From: Diphasiastrum complanatum
Taxonomy: Eukaryota > Streptophyta > Lycopodiopsida > Lycopodiales > Lycopodiaceae
Assembly: GCA_029204225.1 (NCBI GenBank)
Contig: CM055093.1
Location: 4,308,056 to 4,372,055 of the forward strand
Reading direction: 5' to 3'
Length of the DNA stretch: 64,000 nt
A program made the position numbers and the translations under genes. Below, in pieces: positions 47,191-58,982 of this stretch (position 1 is its first letter; each line of letters opens with the position of its first letter). Below the pieces are notes generated by a model, which worked only from the letters and a program-made list of their open reading frames with translations, ran no database searches and was not told where the DNA came from.

Positions 47191-47824
47191 AGGTCAAACC
47201 TATCATGGGTTCTATGTCTACTCATCTGATACCTGCAGGATTCACAACTTAGACAACCAAACTATTTAAAGAACGACTACATCGGGCTTCCAGCTTATCT
47301 CCAGCAAAGGGTAACCAATCCTATTATTCTCTATGTTCGAATGTTAAGTTCAACCATTTGAAGATTATTGAAGACTTGGCCATCTACAAGAACTTCCACG
47401 ACTTAGCATTTAGAACAAGTCTGTAGAAATACATTACTTTTTCGACAGTCTGCAGAATTACACTAAATGTCGCGACAGTCTACAGAAATACTCTAAGTGT
47501 TGGAACAGTCTACAGAAATGAACTATCTTTTTCAACAACTTCGGCTTTTTTGCATTTCCTCGAAATGCGACACTTTAGCATAGTTCAAAAGTTTAACTGT
47601 TTTCTACACCTTCAATTTTTTCGCATTTTGCGAAAAAATGTGAAGAGAGAGAAAAAACCCGAAGGATGTCTATTTTCAAAGAGGAACGTTCCTAGCCACT
47701 TCCCAAAAATGTGAAGTGAGAGAAAACCACTTCTCATAAAATGCGAAGTGAGAGAATTTGAAACGTCCTCATCTGCGTCAACATTCCCTATTCGTTGACC
47801 GTGTACGCATTGTATAGTTGTCAT

Positions 47825-49582
47825 TTCCACACTAAAGCAGGATGAAATTTTAAAAATCATGTTCTCCGCCATGTCTCTGCTGTCATCTCCTCTTCACAAG
47901 GGTGTGATGCTAGAAAAGTCTCAAGGAGGAACATTAAGCTCAAGTAGGTATGGCTTCCTTATATAAAAGTGGGCCACAGAGTCAATACATAGGCCACAAA
48001 GTCAAGATCCGAAAAGAGTGAAAAATACTACCCAAGAAGGCATAATTTTTTTTTTAGTATCTTAAAATGGTTAAGGATGATGCTAGATCTCTTCTATGCA
48101 CCCCCCCCCCCCCCCCCCCCCCCCATGTAATCACAAATAAATTGGAAGCTCTATTGCATGCTTTGATGCATCCAAGAATGTACAATATGTGACACACTCT
48201 AAGGCCTTCAATGAACTCTTCATTTTAGCTACGAACCCTATTGAAGCTCAAGTTTAAGGGACATGCATTCGTAGGATCTTGCATGGCTATGTTGGCCAAC
48301 CCTAGAAGCTTAAAATTGTTTGTAGAATAATATATTCCGACTTATTTTAAGACTCATTTGCTCATTTGATAGAAGAGAGTGAGAACCTTCTATTCTTATG
48401 TGGGAGTGATTTCCTCCATCTTTTGTTGTTGTGTATATATATAATTGTATGCATCTTTACATGTGTTGAATTATCATGAGTTTTTTGAAAAACATAAAGA
48501 TACTTTCAAGTTTTGAAAAGTTATTCATCAAAGATCTTCTTGTTTAATGAAGTTCTTTTTAGCTTTGTCGTGAGCAACTCAATAAGCTATTGTGATTGTG
48601 ATGATTTGCTAAAAGTTGACATGTCACTCCTAGGTGAGCATTACAATGAGTTTTTTTAAGCAATCTTTGTTTTTTGAGTTACTAGTGATTTGAATGCCAT
48701 GTGCATGGCAAAGCTTATCGCGATATATCAATCACTTTCTTTTGAATTCTTATGTTCCTAGTCCCTACTTACCCATGTGCACAATTTGAATCAAACTATG
48801 GAGTGTGAGAATGCTTTTTTCCACCATCTTGTATTCTTGTGTGTGTAAATGATTTCCCCAATCGTTTGTGAGTGTGTGAGAATTATAGAATGGTAACAGA
48901 AAAATGGTGCATGAAGTAAATGGATCAATGAGCATTCTGGAATTAAAGAAATGCTCAGCAACATATTACATGATCTTTGGAGCTATCTTCCAAATATTTT
49001 AGTGTATACATAAGCTTGCATGTAGAACAAAACAGGATATCCCCACCTTTTGTATTATATCGACATTCAGTTCTTTTGATTCTCAAAGAAATATGTCTAC
49101 TCTAGTTTCTTCTTGATTGAAACATGTGTGTGATTGAGTTCTGGGTATGCTTATCCTTGGCCACTATGACTGAACTTGATGATGCAAAAGCATTTGAAGC
49201 TTGAATAGTACAGATAGTTAAAGCAGTTTATGTTTATTATCAGATCAGATCTGTTCAAAATGGCTTCTGAAACAGGTACAACATATATCATCTCAACTGT
49301 TCATGTGCAATTGTGGAAGATCTCAGGCTTTGTCAAAAAAATGGAATACGATCACACAATTCGTGAGCACGGAGTAAGAGACTGAAATAATTCTCTAACA
49401 AAGATTTAACTGCAGCTATCAAGATATCAAGATCATAAGCTCTAATTTGAAACATGAAAGTCTGTTCATGCATTTGCACTATGTTTGAAGGTAGTAATTT
49501 CACAGCATTCTGAAGTTGTAGCTCATTATAGCAAGATACCTTATCAGGGAAGACTGATGCGCCAGAGGAGATAAGCCATCTC
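47825..49582. other. Intergenic DNA, no gene recognised
   Basis: A+T-rich. An 88-codon frame on the minus strand at 49333-49599 lies in the 3' flank of the trihelix gene and shows no domain. Confidence 0.5.
48101..48124. repeat. C24 homopolymer
   Basis: Twenty-four consecutive C between CTTCTATGCA and ATGTAATC. Long C/G homopolymers are rare, and the length may be unreliable in assemblies. Confidence 0.9.
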
Positions 49583-49588
49583 TTTATT
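49583..49588 (-). terminator. Candidate poly(A) signal of the trihelix gene
   Basis: AATAAA on the minus strand, 192 bp after the stop codon. Confidence 0.4.
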
Positions 49589-49780
49589 TGTGAAAACATC
49601 CATAATGAGCTTCAATCAAAGAAAATGTTCCTAGTATGTTGGATCTGTTCTCCAAATGCAATTGGTTGGCATGTTACAAACTTGATCTAAGCGCTAGTAG
49701 CAATGCATGCAAGGTTCAGAGAAAACTAGATCTAAAATTTGACAGCCATTGCCTAAGTAAAGTTCAGAAAGCCATCCTAG

Positions 49781-51389
49781 TTATGTCACAGTGAAAGAGT
49801 CTATGTCGTTTTTATCTCTTGTGGATGGCAATGTATGCTCACTGCCAGCTTCAAGATCACTTGCCTGTCTAGTATCTTGATCCATCATCTCCTGTTGTTC
49901 AGTATTATCTTCAAATTCGCTCAGGTTCTGCATCTCTAAGAATCCTTTGTCCAGACCCTCCAGTTTGTGAGATTTGCTGTTGATGCCAGGAAACATGTCG
50001 TTGCCGTTCAAACTATCAAAAGCCAAATCAAGGGACGCAGCGCTGATACCAGTATTCGCATCAGCCGCCAAAGAAAGCTCATCATTTCCACCGGATTGCT
50101 CCCTATCTCCATCAGGATCGCCATTTTCTGGATCAACAGACAAATTTTTAACGTTGGCACCATCGCTCGGAATCTCTTCCTCTGCAACAGCATCTACATT
50201 TGTCGCATCTGCATTTGGCACTATTACCAATATGTCCTCGTCGCATTCAGCACGGGCAGCTTGAGCGGTGTCTTCGTTACTGCCGACGCCTGCTTTCTCT
50301 GGCAGCTCATCTGTTGGATCTCCAGATTTGATTAGCTTGCTGCTTGGTGAAACAAGAACACCTTTACGATAGAGATCATCAAGCTGGTTAAAATACTGGC
50401 AAGTCTTTGCATTTTCAGAACGCTTTCTGGAGCTATCTTTCGATTTTCTGAAATATTTGTTGATGTTCTCCCATTTCTCTTTGCATCTTTTTGCGTTGCG
50501 ATTGTACCCTAAACGCGTCATGCCTGCGGCAACCTCCTCCCACAGAGAACCTTTCGGGCCAGCATCCTGAAACTTGGGCTCCAGATTACCTCGGACCCGT
50601 ATCAGAGCTTGTACTTCAGTTTTCGGCCATCTCCGGTTTGGATCGGATTGATCCTTCTCTTGTTCTTCTTGCGTTTGCATAGGATCAGAAGTGGAAAGCG
50701 GAGGCGCTGCATCAGGGAGCTGCACTTTCTGACCACTGATCCGCTGCATATAAGCTACAAGAGCTGAATTTCTAGTCACAGCGAGAGCATGCTCCTGCGC
50801 TCGGAGTTCATACTCCCTATTCAAGCGTGCAGTTTCCTGTCTCTTCCAGGCTTCTTCTCTGACAAACCGATCCTGTTCTCGACGCTCTAGGACATCAAAG
50901 AACTTACGCTGCAATTCTTCCTGTCTTTTAAAGAATTTCTTCAGAATTTTCTCAAACAGCACCATCCTTTTACCCCATAGTTTGCGTTTCCTTTTCCTGC
51001 TGTCTGTATAATCCATATCACCTGGTTCATCATACTCCTCCTCAGAGGTTTCAGATGACAAATTCACATCATAACCAGTAATTATTTCCAGTGGCCTCTG
51101 AGCAGAAGATCCTCCTTCAGCTACTCGATCAATAGTTCCTTCTTTAAGCTTGAAAAGACTCCCACCCATGCCCACCTCAGCTCCTTTTCCATTCTCTCCA
51201 CCAGCTCTTGCGCCATTGTTCATATCACTGCCATATAAGGCCTCCAATTCAGCAAAGAACCTGTAGTTCTTTCCATCTTGTCTTCCAGCTCTTCCTTCCT
51301 TGGTTTTTTTGTAGTATTTGTAGATGTTTTCAAACTTTTCCTTGCATTTTCTGCCATTTCTAAGGCCATATCCTTGCTCTGACAGTTTC
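49781..51389 (-). CDS. Trihelix transcription factor (GT-2/GTL1 type), exon 2
   Basis: It holds residues 206-741 of a 741-residue protein. It starts after acceptor CTTGCTTTTCAG with the rest of the first trihelix domain (KLSEQGYGLRNGRKCKEKFE, NIYKYYKKTKEGR). Then come a basic KRKRK signal (about 338-342), a charged coiled-coil-like region (about 349-407: LQRKFFDVLERREQDRFVRE) and the second trihelix domain (about 459-547: RRWPKTEVQALIRVRGNLEP, GSLWEEVAAGMTRLGYNRNA, KRCKEKWENINKYFRKSKD). An acidic tail follows. Two trihelix domains flanking a central coil define GT-2/GTL1-type repressors or activators that bind GT elements (GGTAAA-like) in the nucleus. The key Trp/Phe residues of both DNA-binding helices are present. 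Frame is intact to TAA. Confidence 0.95.
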
Positions 51390-51690
51390 CTGAAAAGCAA
51401 GGCATGACGACCAACAAACCCAGTTCATGTTCTAGCACAATTTCCTGAAAAGCAAGTTATAAAACCCAAAAACCCAATTCATGATTCCATTACAATTTCC
51501 TGAGAGGCAAGGCATAACAACCCACAAACCGAATTCATGTTTCTATCACAATTTCCTGAAAAGCAAGGCTTAACAAGCAAATCATGAATCTATGACAGTT
51601 TCCTAAAAAGCGAGGCATAACAACCCACAAATTATTCTATCACAATTTCCTGAAAAGCAAGGCATAATAACCCACAAATCCAATTCATTT
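51381..51690 (-). repeat. Tandem copies of the splice-acceptor region, about 47-56 bp period
   Basis: Minus-strand CCTTGCTTTTCAGGAAAYTG or a close variant occurs about six times, with AG near 51391, 51446, 51502, 51555, 51603 and 51650. The first is the real intron 3' end. The spacers share CATGAATT and GGTTTGTGGGTTGTTATG. Confidence 0.85.
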
Positions 51691-51991
51691 TTCTATCACC
51701 ATAAGCATATATGTTGTTTTGTGTGTTGGGTGCCAAGCACTGAATCACAACATTGATCATAAACCTGTTGTTAAGTGAGAAAAAAATAAGCCAAACATAT
51801 AGAAAAGTACAAGACAAATGTAGACTATTTTTTTTTGTTTTGCAATGATATTCTTAGCACTGGCAGTTCATTACGTGTAATATTTGCGAACTCCATCCAC
51901 ATTGCACATTGTAAGGCACAATCAAGTTTGAGCCATTGGTCTCGTAGACGTTTGGGATCCCAGGCTGGGTCTAAATTGCCCTAGGCAGCAG

Positions 51992-52080
51992 TTATCCAAT
52001 CCAACACTCTTATCCAATTTGGCTACTGGGTGGGGGGACAACATTTATCCAATTCAACACTCTTATCCAATTTGGCTAAT
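51992..52080 (+). repeat. 43-bp tandem duplication (TTATCCAATYCAACACTC)
   Basis: Two copies of TTATCCAATYCAACACTC followed by TTATCCAATTTGGCTA. They are surrounded by GGGGGACA(A) words that also occur at 62860-62900 beyond the gene's 5' end. Confidence 0.75.
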
Positions 52081-52872
52081 GTGGGGGGCCAGATTTAGAC
52101 ATGTGAAATGTGGGGGACAGATTTAGACGTTTTTCACATGATCAATGCTTAACTGGTGTAGTTGCCTTCTTATGTGCATATTCAAACAAGTCATTCATGC
52201 ATTGTAATGCACTTGCATTCTAATTTGCCCCTTATCTTTCACTCTCATTTATTCTTCATTGTCAAATGTATGGTTTATGAATCGTTTCTTATGCTTCACT
52301 ACATTTTGATTACAAATTTTCGACTTTGAAGCTTGAATCACCTCCATTGAGCTACTTGTAAAAGGTTTCTTTGCAATGGACTTCACTCAGCATTTGTATG
52401 TTTTCTAGGCCATGATGGCAAAGGTTTTGTAGATAGAGCTTTTATAATGCACAATTGTACATAATACTCTCCAATAATTTCCTTCTAAACAAGTTGATGT
52501 GAAATATCAAAAGCATGATATAATCACATTCAATTGCTGTAAAACGAAAAAACAATGATTGCGACTTTAAATAATTAGAAGAAACCAATTCTAATGCTCA
52601 AAACTCACCTAAGAGCGACACCCCAACTTTTAACAAATCATCACAATAGCTTAGCACTATAGCGGCAAAGATAAAAATGACATGACTTATTTTTTCTAGC
52701 TCCAAATAGCACGCCAAATTAACATATTATATTTAGAAATTTTACCGTTGAATTCAAATCGGTTAGTTAGCAAGCTCATTGCTTGCTCTATACTTTGTTA
52801 GCAGGGCAATGCATGAGAATGAGTTATATCAAATTGATGGATATCAAATAGCATCACACAACATACACACCT
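52081..52872. other. Intron sequence, nothing recognised
   Basis: A+T-rich with no repeat or RNA gene seen. The same is true of 52965-54190, 55125-56030, 56325-57155 and 57295-58955 within the intron. Confidence 0.4.
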
Positions 52873-52880
52873 AATCATGT

Positions 52881-52960
52881 GTTTAGGAACTATATATATG
52901 TAGAGAGAGAGAGAGAGAGAGTTTAGGAACTATATATATGTAGAGAGAGAGAGAGAGAGA
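52881..52960 (+). repeat. 40-bp tandem duplication with (AG)n
   Basis: GTTTAGGAACTATATATATG followed by TAGAGAGAGAG occurs twice in a row (52881-52920 and 52921-52960), nearly identical, so it is recent. Confidence 0.85.
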
Positions 52961-54189
52961 ATCAACACCATGGTCATATCCCAAAAGTTGAGGCCGCAAC
53001 CAAAGAACAATGCTACATGTTAAGATCACCTAATCACTTTCAAACCAAATTTGTGTGGACCATGAAGTCATACATGAAAACAACAAGAGAAGTAAATAAT
53101 CTTCAAGCGGCCTTGTTTTTTAGTGCCACTTATCAAAACAACTAGTGATAATATAGAAGGTTCAATGAAATATATTGGAGTATGCTAAGAGATATGAGTG
53201 ACATCTTTCAATTTTGGCCTCACCTTGTAAAGAAAAACTACAACTTAGAAGTTTTATCTCCAATTCTTGCAAGGCACACTTTGCTTCCAATTGTTGAAAA
53301 TCTACTTTCTATCAAGGTGGGAAACGTTCTCAGATAACCTTTTTTCAATTTTGGATTAAACTAGAGAATTGAAGGCTTGAGCCCCATTCATACTTGTCTC
53401 AAAGTTTGCTAGTCTAAATATACATGGCCTTTGCCATTGTCTTAAAAGAAGCATCCCTCATTCTAGAAATGTCAATATGACACTTGAAAATAGTTGTAAA
53501 TGGATATATGTAACTACCTAAGGTGCTTAGTTCCTAGGTATAATTACAACTAAATTCACAGGTCAATGCCATATAAACACCTTTGAGTATCAAATAACAT
53601 ATATACACTAATTTTGTTTCATTGAGTTGGTTACTGGTTGGTTTTAGTGGGATTTCTTAACATAATGGTTGTGTAATCTTAAGTATGTCAGGCTACTTTG
53701 AGAGTTTGTATGTCCCATATTGACGGAAAAAATTAAGATTTTCATGAACAGCTTTTGGTCATTGGAAGAAACTTGTAAGAGTTTCACTTATTTGTTAGCA
53801 AGAAGGTTGATAACATAAAAGAATAGAGGTTTTGTTGCCAATAGCAAAATTTAGGCTTTAAAACATCATATGACTTCAAATTTTCTTGCAAGTGTGTGCA
53901 AATAACACCATAATCTAACATTAAATTTTTATTGTTGGTGACAACTAGTGGAAATTAGTTAGTTGGAGTAGTTGTAATTATATGATTAGTTTTGTAAATC
54001 ACAAGGGAGAACAGATTATTTTGAAAAGGGAAAAGTAGGAATTTCTATTCTCAATAAATAATTTAAGTAGAAAAGAAAAAAATCATCCCTTGTTGTCAAG
54101 GCCAACAAAGTAGTCTACAAGTTTCCAATGCCACCATTAGAAGTTTCAAGCTCCATCATAGTTTTAAGAAAAAGTAGTATGTGACATGA

Positions 54190-54410
54190 TGAGTGAAACA
54201 TCCCACATGGATTTTTTATAAAATTAATAAAAGGTCACATGGATCTTGAGTTTATGGGGTCCATATCTTAAATGCTTCTTGGTTTCCAAGGGGAGGCTTG
54301 AACCTGGGACCAATATCTTAAATGCTTCTTGGTTTCCAAGGGGAGGCTCGAACCTGAGACCAAAGAAACTTTGGATGTCAAGCTAACCAACTGAGCCAAC
54401 CCCATATGGA
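54190..54410 (-). mobile_element. tRNA-derived SINE-like element with duplicated 50-bp block
   Basis: On the minus strand TTGGCTCAGTTGGTTAGCTT (54381-54400) fits an RNA polymerase III A box, and GGTTCGAGCC (54345-54354) fits a B box at tRNA-like spacing. A 50-bp block with the B box is duplicated (54263-54312, 54313-54362; the second B box reads GGTTCAAGCC). The tail has TTTTATAAAAAATCC. The 3' side cannot pair as an acceptor stem, so it is not a functional tRNA. Confidence 0.55.
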
Positions 54411-54914
54411 ATCCAATATCTTAAATGAAACAATCCAAACATAAAGGATTCAATCAAAATAATAATGTAAGAGTAGGAAACAATAAAGGGTGTCCAAAAA
54501 GTCATATAATAATTGTTGTACTAATTTATAAGTTGAATCAAATAATATGTCATGTCATATACAGTTATTATGATGAAAGCAATAACATATGTACCCTTGG
54601 TCATAAGACCTATTAAATGATGATTCATATGCAAATGATATTTTCCTAACATATTGCGCACTTTTTCAATTAGAGCGTAGACACACAAGATAATTGATTG
54701 GCTTAAAAAACTCATTTTCCTCCACATACAGTTGTGGGCCATATGACAACAAATTTATTTCCAAGTTATTTTGGTGATAAAGAAAAGTAATTCCAATTGA
54801 TCCACGTAAATTTTCATGTAGGTGATTATAAGATGAATGCTTGATATAGAATACAACATGTGGGATCACAAAGTCCAGACAAGGAACTCCACACACACAC
54901 ACAAAATGCCACAA

Positions 54915-55120
54915 GCATATGCCACCTCATGCCTACTTAGGCAATCCCTATCGCAAGCCTTACACAAGTTTACACAACTACACATAAGCCAAAATAATTA
55001 CCAATTTTCATCATAGGCATATGCCACCTCATGCCTACTCATGCAATCCTTACCACAAGCCTTACAAAAGCCTATACAACTACACAAGAGCCAATATAAC
55101 AAGACCAATTTCCATCATAA
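54915..55120 (+). repeat. 102-bp tandem duplication
   Basis: GCATATGCCACCTCATGCCT, then CAAGCCTTACA and CAACTACACA, occur twice with about 10-15% difference. A short AC tract precedes it. Confidence 0.8.
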
Positions 55121-56034
55121 AAGATAACAATTAAGCTGAAAAGTCACTTTTAATGTGATCAGTATGCAATAATAAGTTACTATCCTAGTTGGGAGGACTT
55201 TTGTGAGATCACTTCATTTCTCTTTGGTAGGCCCAACATGAACCAAGGAAAAACAACACAAGTTGATGATTTAAGGATAAAGATGAAGTGGAGATACAAA
55301 ACTAACTCGTTTGTCATCGTTGACTTCAACTACAAACAACAATCACAAAGAAATAGATCTCATCAATGATTGAAGCATAGTTGCTCCGCGGAAAGATGCT
55401 AGTTGAAAATTAACACTTGAAGTATGCTAACTTTTTCATAGTTAAAGTCCTACCAAAAACTTTAACAAAAAGATCTAATTTGGCTTGCCTTAGAGCAAGA
55501 TCCAAACTAATGTGAACAAAGTCATTATTTAACCCACTCCCTTTGGACTTTTTCACCAAGAGAAAACTAGTTGACTTAGATAAATAAGTTTGAGAAAGTC
55601 TAGACGTTTCAACAAAGGTACAAAAACTGGTCATACGAGATGCACATGGAAATAAATCATGCATATATTTGGCCACTTATGCACAAAAAGTATTTTGATT
55701 TTGGTAGGTAAATCATAATAGCATACTAATTTGTAGCTAGATATCATCTTGTTCAACATAATGAGTGGCTTTTCTTTTGCACACTCATGGTAAAAGAATG
55801 ATCTTAGGACTTTGAAATCAAACAATAAGTAGATCATAAGTATGCATAGGAGAAAGGCTGGTCCCTACAATTAAAATAAGGGGGGAATTATGAGAGAATT
55901 TAAATATTCTTTTTCTATAAGAAGTTATCTCATTTTGGATCTGGTTTCATGGGTTATGATCTCAATTTCAATTTGCATGGAGGAAATGTACATAACAAAG
56001 AATGCAATTATTGTTTCGACAGTGGGTATCAACT

Positions 56035-56320
56035 GCTTGAAGTTGATGCTAGAACTAATAATCCAATCAGTTGAAGCTAAAATCAATGAAGTCATGCATG
56101 CCATGGGTAGAAGAAAGCTTATGATGCTTATAGTATATTATATATCTATTTGTGATATTAGAACATACTCAAATTCACAAACTTGATTTGAGAAGTCAAT
56201 GATTGCTTGAAGTTGAAGCTACAACTAATTAGCTAATTGAAGCTAAAATCAAGCCCAGTAAGTCTCAATGTCATGCAGTGGTAAAGAGTAGAAGAAAGCT
56301 TTTGATGTTGATAGATAAAG
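56035..56320 (+). repeat. About 170-bp direct repeat
   Basis: GCTTGAAGTTGAWGCTASAA, TTGAAGCTAAAATCAA and GTAGAAGAAAGCTT follow in the same order twice (from 56035 and from 56205). Confidence 0.7.
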
Positions 56321-57157
56321 GTTGGCTCCATTGAAGGCCATGGTAGTAGTGTGATGTAGAATGGTGATGTTCCGTGGGAGTTAATATTCATGGAATACAA
56401 AAATTGTCTTGCAAGATAAGTTGCTAATCAACAAGCCTAGACGGTATTATGTGTCTAAATTTAAAGTTTTGAAAGCTATCAACAATTTTTGCTTTCAAAA
56501 AATGTAAGCAAATTCTGATGGAGTGCATGGTGGTGATACTTGGTTACAAGCTTCTCATTCACTTTAGTGCCATGTATACATATTGTTTCATCTTCCACTT
56601 GGGTTCAAAATTATTTTGAGATGAATGAGATTCCTACATGACAAATAATAGTGGAATTGGTGGTGCATCTCACTCTCTTACTACTTATCAACCATCAATC
56701 ACTACAAATGGGTATGTAGTCCCATCTTTCATGTTATGTTTTTTTATTCAAAAGACAACATCTACAACGATAGCTTATCTATGAGCAAACAACCACCTTT
56801 CAAGGCAATCAAATGGTTAATTGAGCTTTATTGCTCTCAAGTAAATGTGATTAATAATAACATGGAAGATTTTACGAGATGGTTTTCTTATGTTCCATTT
56901 GCAATGGAAGACCTTTTGTGCAATAAAATTATTTGTTTGATATTCAAATATACCAATTTTTTTTTTCAATTGATAGCTTAGATAACTTGAAGTCCAAGCC
57001 TAGGTTGAATCATCTTTTCTTGCCGGAACTTATATATATTTTTTGTCTAAAATTTAGTGAGCTCTATGGAAATGATTTTCTTGCTTTGTGCTGGGATGAC
57101 TTTTCAATAGTCTCTCTATTTTAAAACATGCATGATGTGGAAACTCAATATATCATA

Positions 57158-57290
57158 GCTTGATGGTGTAGTGATAAAGTTGCCGCATTACTCACATACA
57201 TAGAAGCTTGAAACTTAGGCTTTTGAACTCCTGCTATAGATATAAGAGTTTAGAGCATCCAGTAAGAGCATATTCATTCCCTCCATCGAT
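57158..57290 (+). mobile_element. Possible degenerate SINE head
   Basis: TAGCTTGATGGTGTAGTGAT followed by AAAGTTGCC resembles an A box, and TTTTGAACTCC about 60 bp on is a weak B box. No target duplication was found. Low confidence. Confidence 0.25.
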
Positions 57291-58960
57291 GCTCGCCACT
57301 AGAAATAACCATACCAAGATGCCATTTAATGATTCAGATTTTCCTATTGGTGATCCAAATAAAGCTATTGGTTATATGGCCATTTGTGTATCTTCTATTC
57401 ATAACCATTCATTTGCAACAACTCCCTTAGCTAATTTATCCATTGTATCTACTATTTTACTTCTCTTTCCATATCAAACTTAATACTATGGAACCTAATG
57501 TAGATATAGGCAATGATGACAATTTACATGGTTGACGCCAAATTCCAACATGAGTGAGGAGGAAGCTTAGTGAAAGGCCTTGGTCAAACTAATTAGACAC
57601 TTCACAAGTTCTAACAATCTCAAAACCTTTAGTGTAGATGCTTACTAGGGTGACTAATCTTATTGGGGTTGAGCCTTCAACATGCATGAAGCATCCTGAA
57701 TGAAAAAAAGGTGTAGCTTGAATTAAGTTGGATAAAAATATAGGAATTCACTATAACAATTACACACTGAAGAGTATGAGTTTGAGTATATTCTATTCAT
57801 CTACATACATGCTCAAACTCACATAAGAGTGACACCTCAACATCTTTTAGCAATTAGTCACAATAGCTTACCGCTATTATGGCAAAGCTAATAGAAGTTA
57901 CATGAATATTTTTTACCCCTGAGTAGGGTTTTAAACAAAGAAAAGATTGAATATAAAGTGATTATTCAACCACAAAATATGTTAATGAGAATAATTTTTG
58001 AGAAATACAAATGAAAGCTGGAAAAACAATAAGAATGTTGGTGTCTCTTTGTTACTTTCTCATTTGAACGAGGAAAAACAGTAGAAGGCTCAAAGAAAAA
58101 CAAAATTTCTTATAAAACTTATGAAGAGATTCCTTCTTAGCATACATGGTGCATTTATGATAGGAAGAAAGAGAGAGGATTTTTCATGCTCACAATTACA
58201 TAGTCTAATACTTTAGCCCTATGTTCAAATGAAATAATATGGAATCATGAAGACCTCTCTATGTAGCGCTTGAAATCAATATTCTTTTCGTTGTAGAACT
58301 AAAGATGGACATTAGAAAATGTCTAAGGAAAATCCAAATGCCTACATAAATAGTTTAGCCCATCATTCAAAAATAAAGACAACAATTTGCCAAACAGAAT
58401 ATCATGAGAGATCCAGGCATTGTTATTGAAGGATAATGAAATTGCAACAGAAGAAGTAATCACAATGATGTGACCGACCTATTAAGAATATATGGATTTT
58501 CCTTAAGAAATTTGACATTGAACATAAGCTATTTTTCCGTCTTTTTCATCTTTTTCTAAGACTATGTTAGGATTTGCATAAATGCAAATGAGGACTAGAT
58601 CCCTGTTGCATAGGCAAAATATTACATCTCACTCCATTCCTCACCACAACTGATTATGATGTCATGTTATGTTAAAAGTGCTATGATTCTCTAGTTAGCC
58701 TACGCATCATTATAGACAAAAGACATTGAAATCAATAGGAAGAGCTTATCTCTTGAAATGCTTTGAAACATAAACAAATATATTGCATAACTAATTAGTG
58801 TGCCATCTATAGATATTCTTATCTTAATGAACAATGAAGCCATGTATTGTGGTTGGCCATCTTTTTGTAAGCTTGAATGAGATTCGCTCTTTGATGAGTT
58901 GTTTGTGGAAGTATTTGACCTTGCCATGCAACTAGGTAGGGCGGGCCCAATGCCAAATGA

Positions 58961-58982
58961 GAGAGAGAGAGAGAGAGAGAGA
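58961..58982. repeat. (AG)n microsatellite, 11 units
   Basis: Short AG tract within the trihelix intron. Confidence 0.9.

Larger units (their letters stand above)
45471..47824 (+). mobile_element. Small copia derivative: LTR part, primer site, partial gag, LTR part
   Basis: The segments 45471-46023 and 47191-47824 are direct repeats sharing CCTGCAGGAWTCACAACTTA, CTTCGGCTTTTTTGCATTTC, TTTTTTCGCATTTTGCG and GAGGAACGTTCCTAG. Between them lie the LTR remainder, TGGTATCAGAGC at 46689 and a gag fragment. The second repeat starts inside gag, so pol and the start of the 3' LTR are gone. A plausible deletion derivative; the true LTR boundaries are uncertain. Confidence 0.6.

Noticed and set aside
49333-49599. 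88-codon frame on the minus strand downstream of the trihelix stop
   Set aside because: It lies around or beyond the likely poly(A) site, with no domain and no splice link.
50491-50682. Plus-strand frames overlapping the trihelix exon 2
   Set aside because: They are antisense shadows of a strong coding exon.
51381-51690. Regularly spaced repeats that resemble a CRISPR array
   Set aside because: The spacers are also similar, the locus is a plant intron, and no cas-like gene exists. It is a minisatellite of the splice-acceptor region.
54330-54410. tRNA gene on the minus strand
   Set aside because: A and B boxes are present, but the acceptor arms do not pair and the B-box half is duplicated. 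A SINE-like origin fits better.
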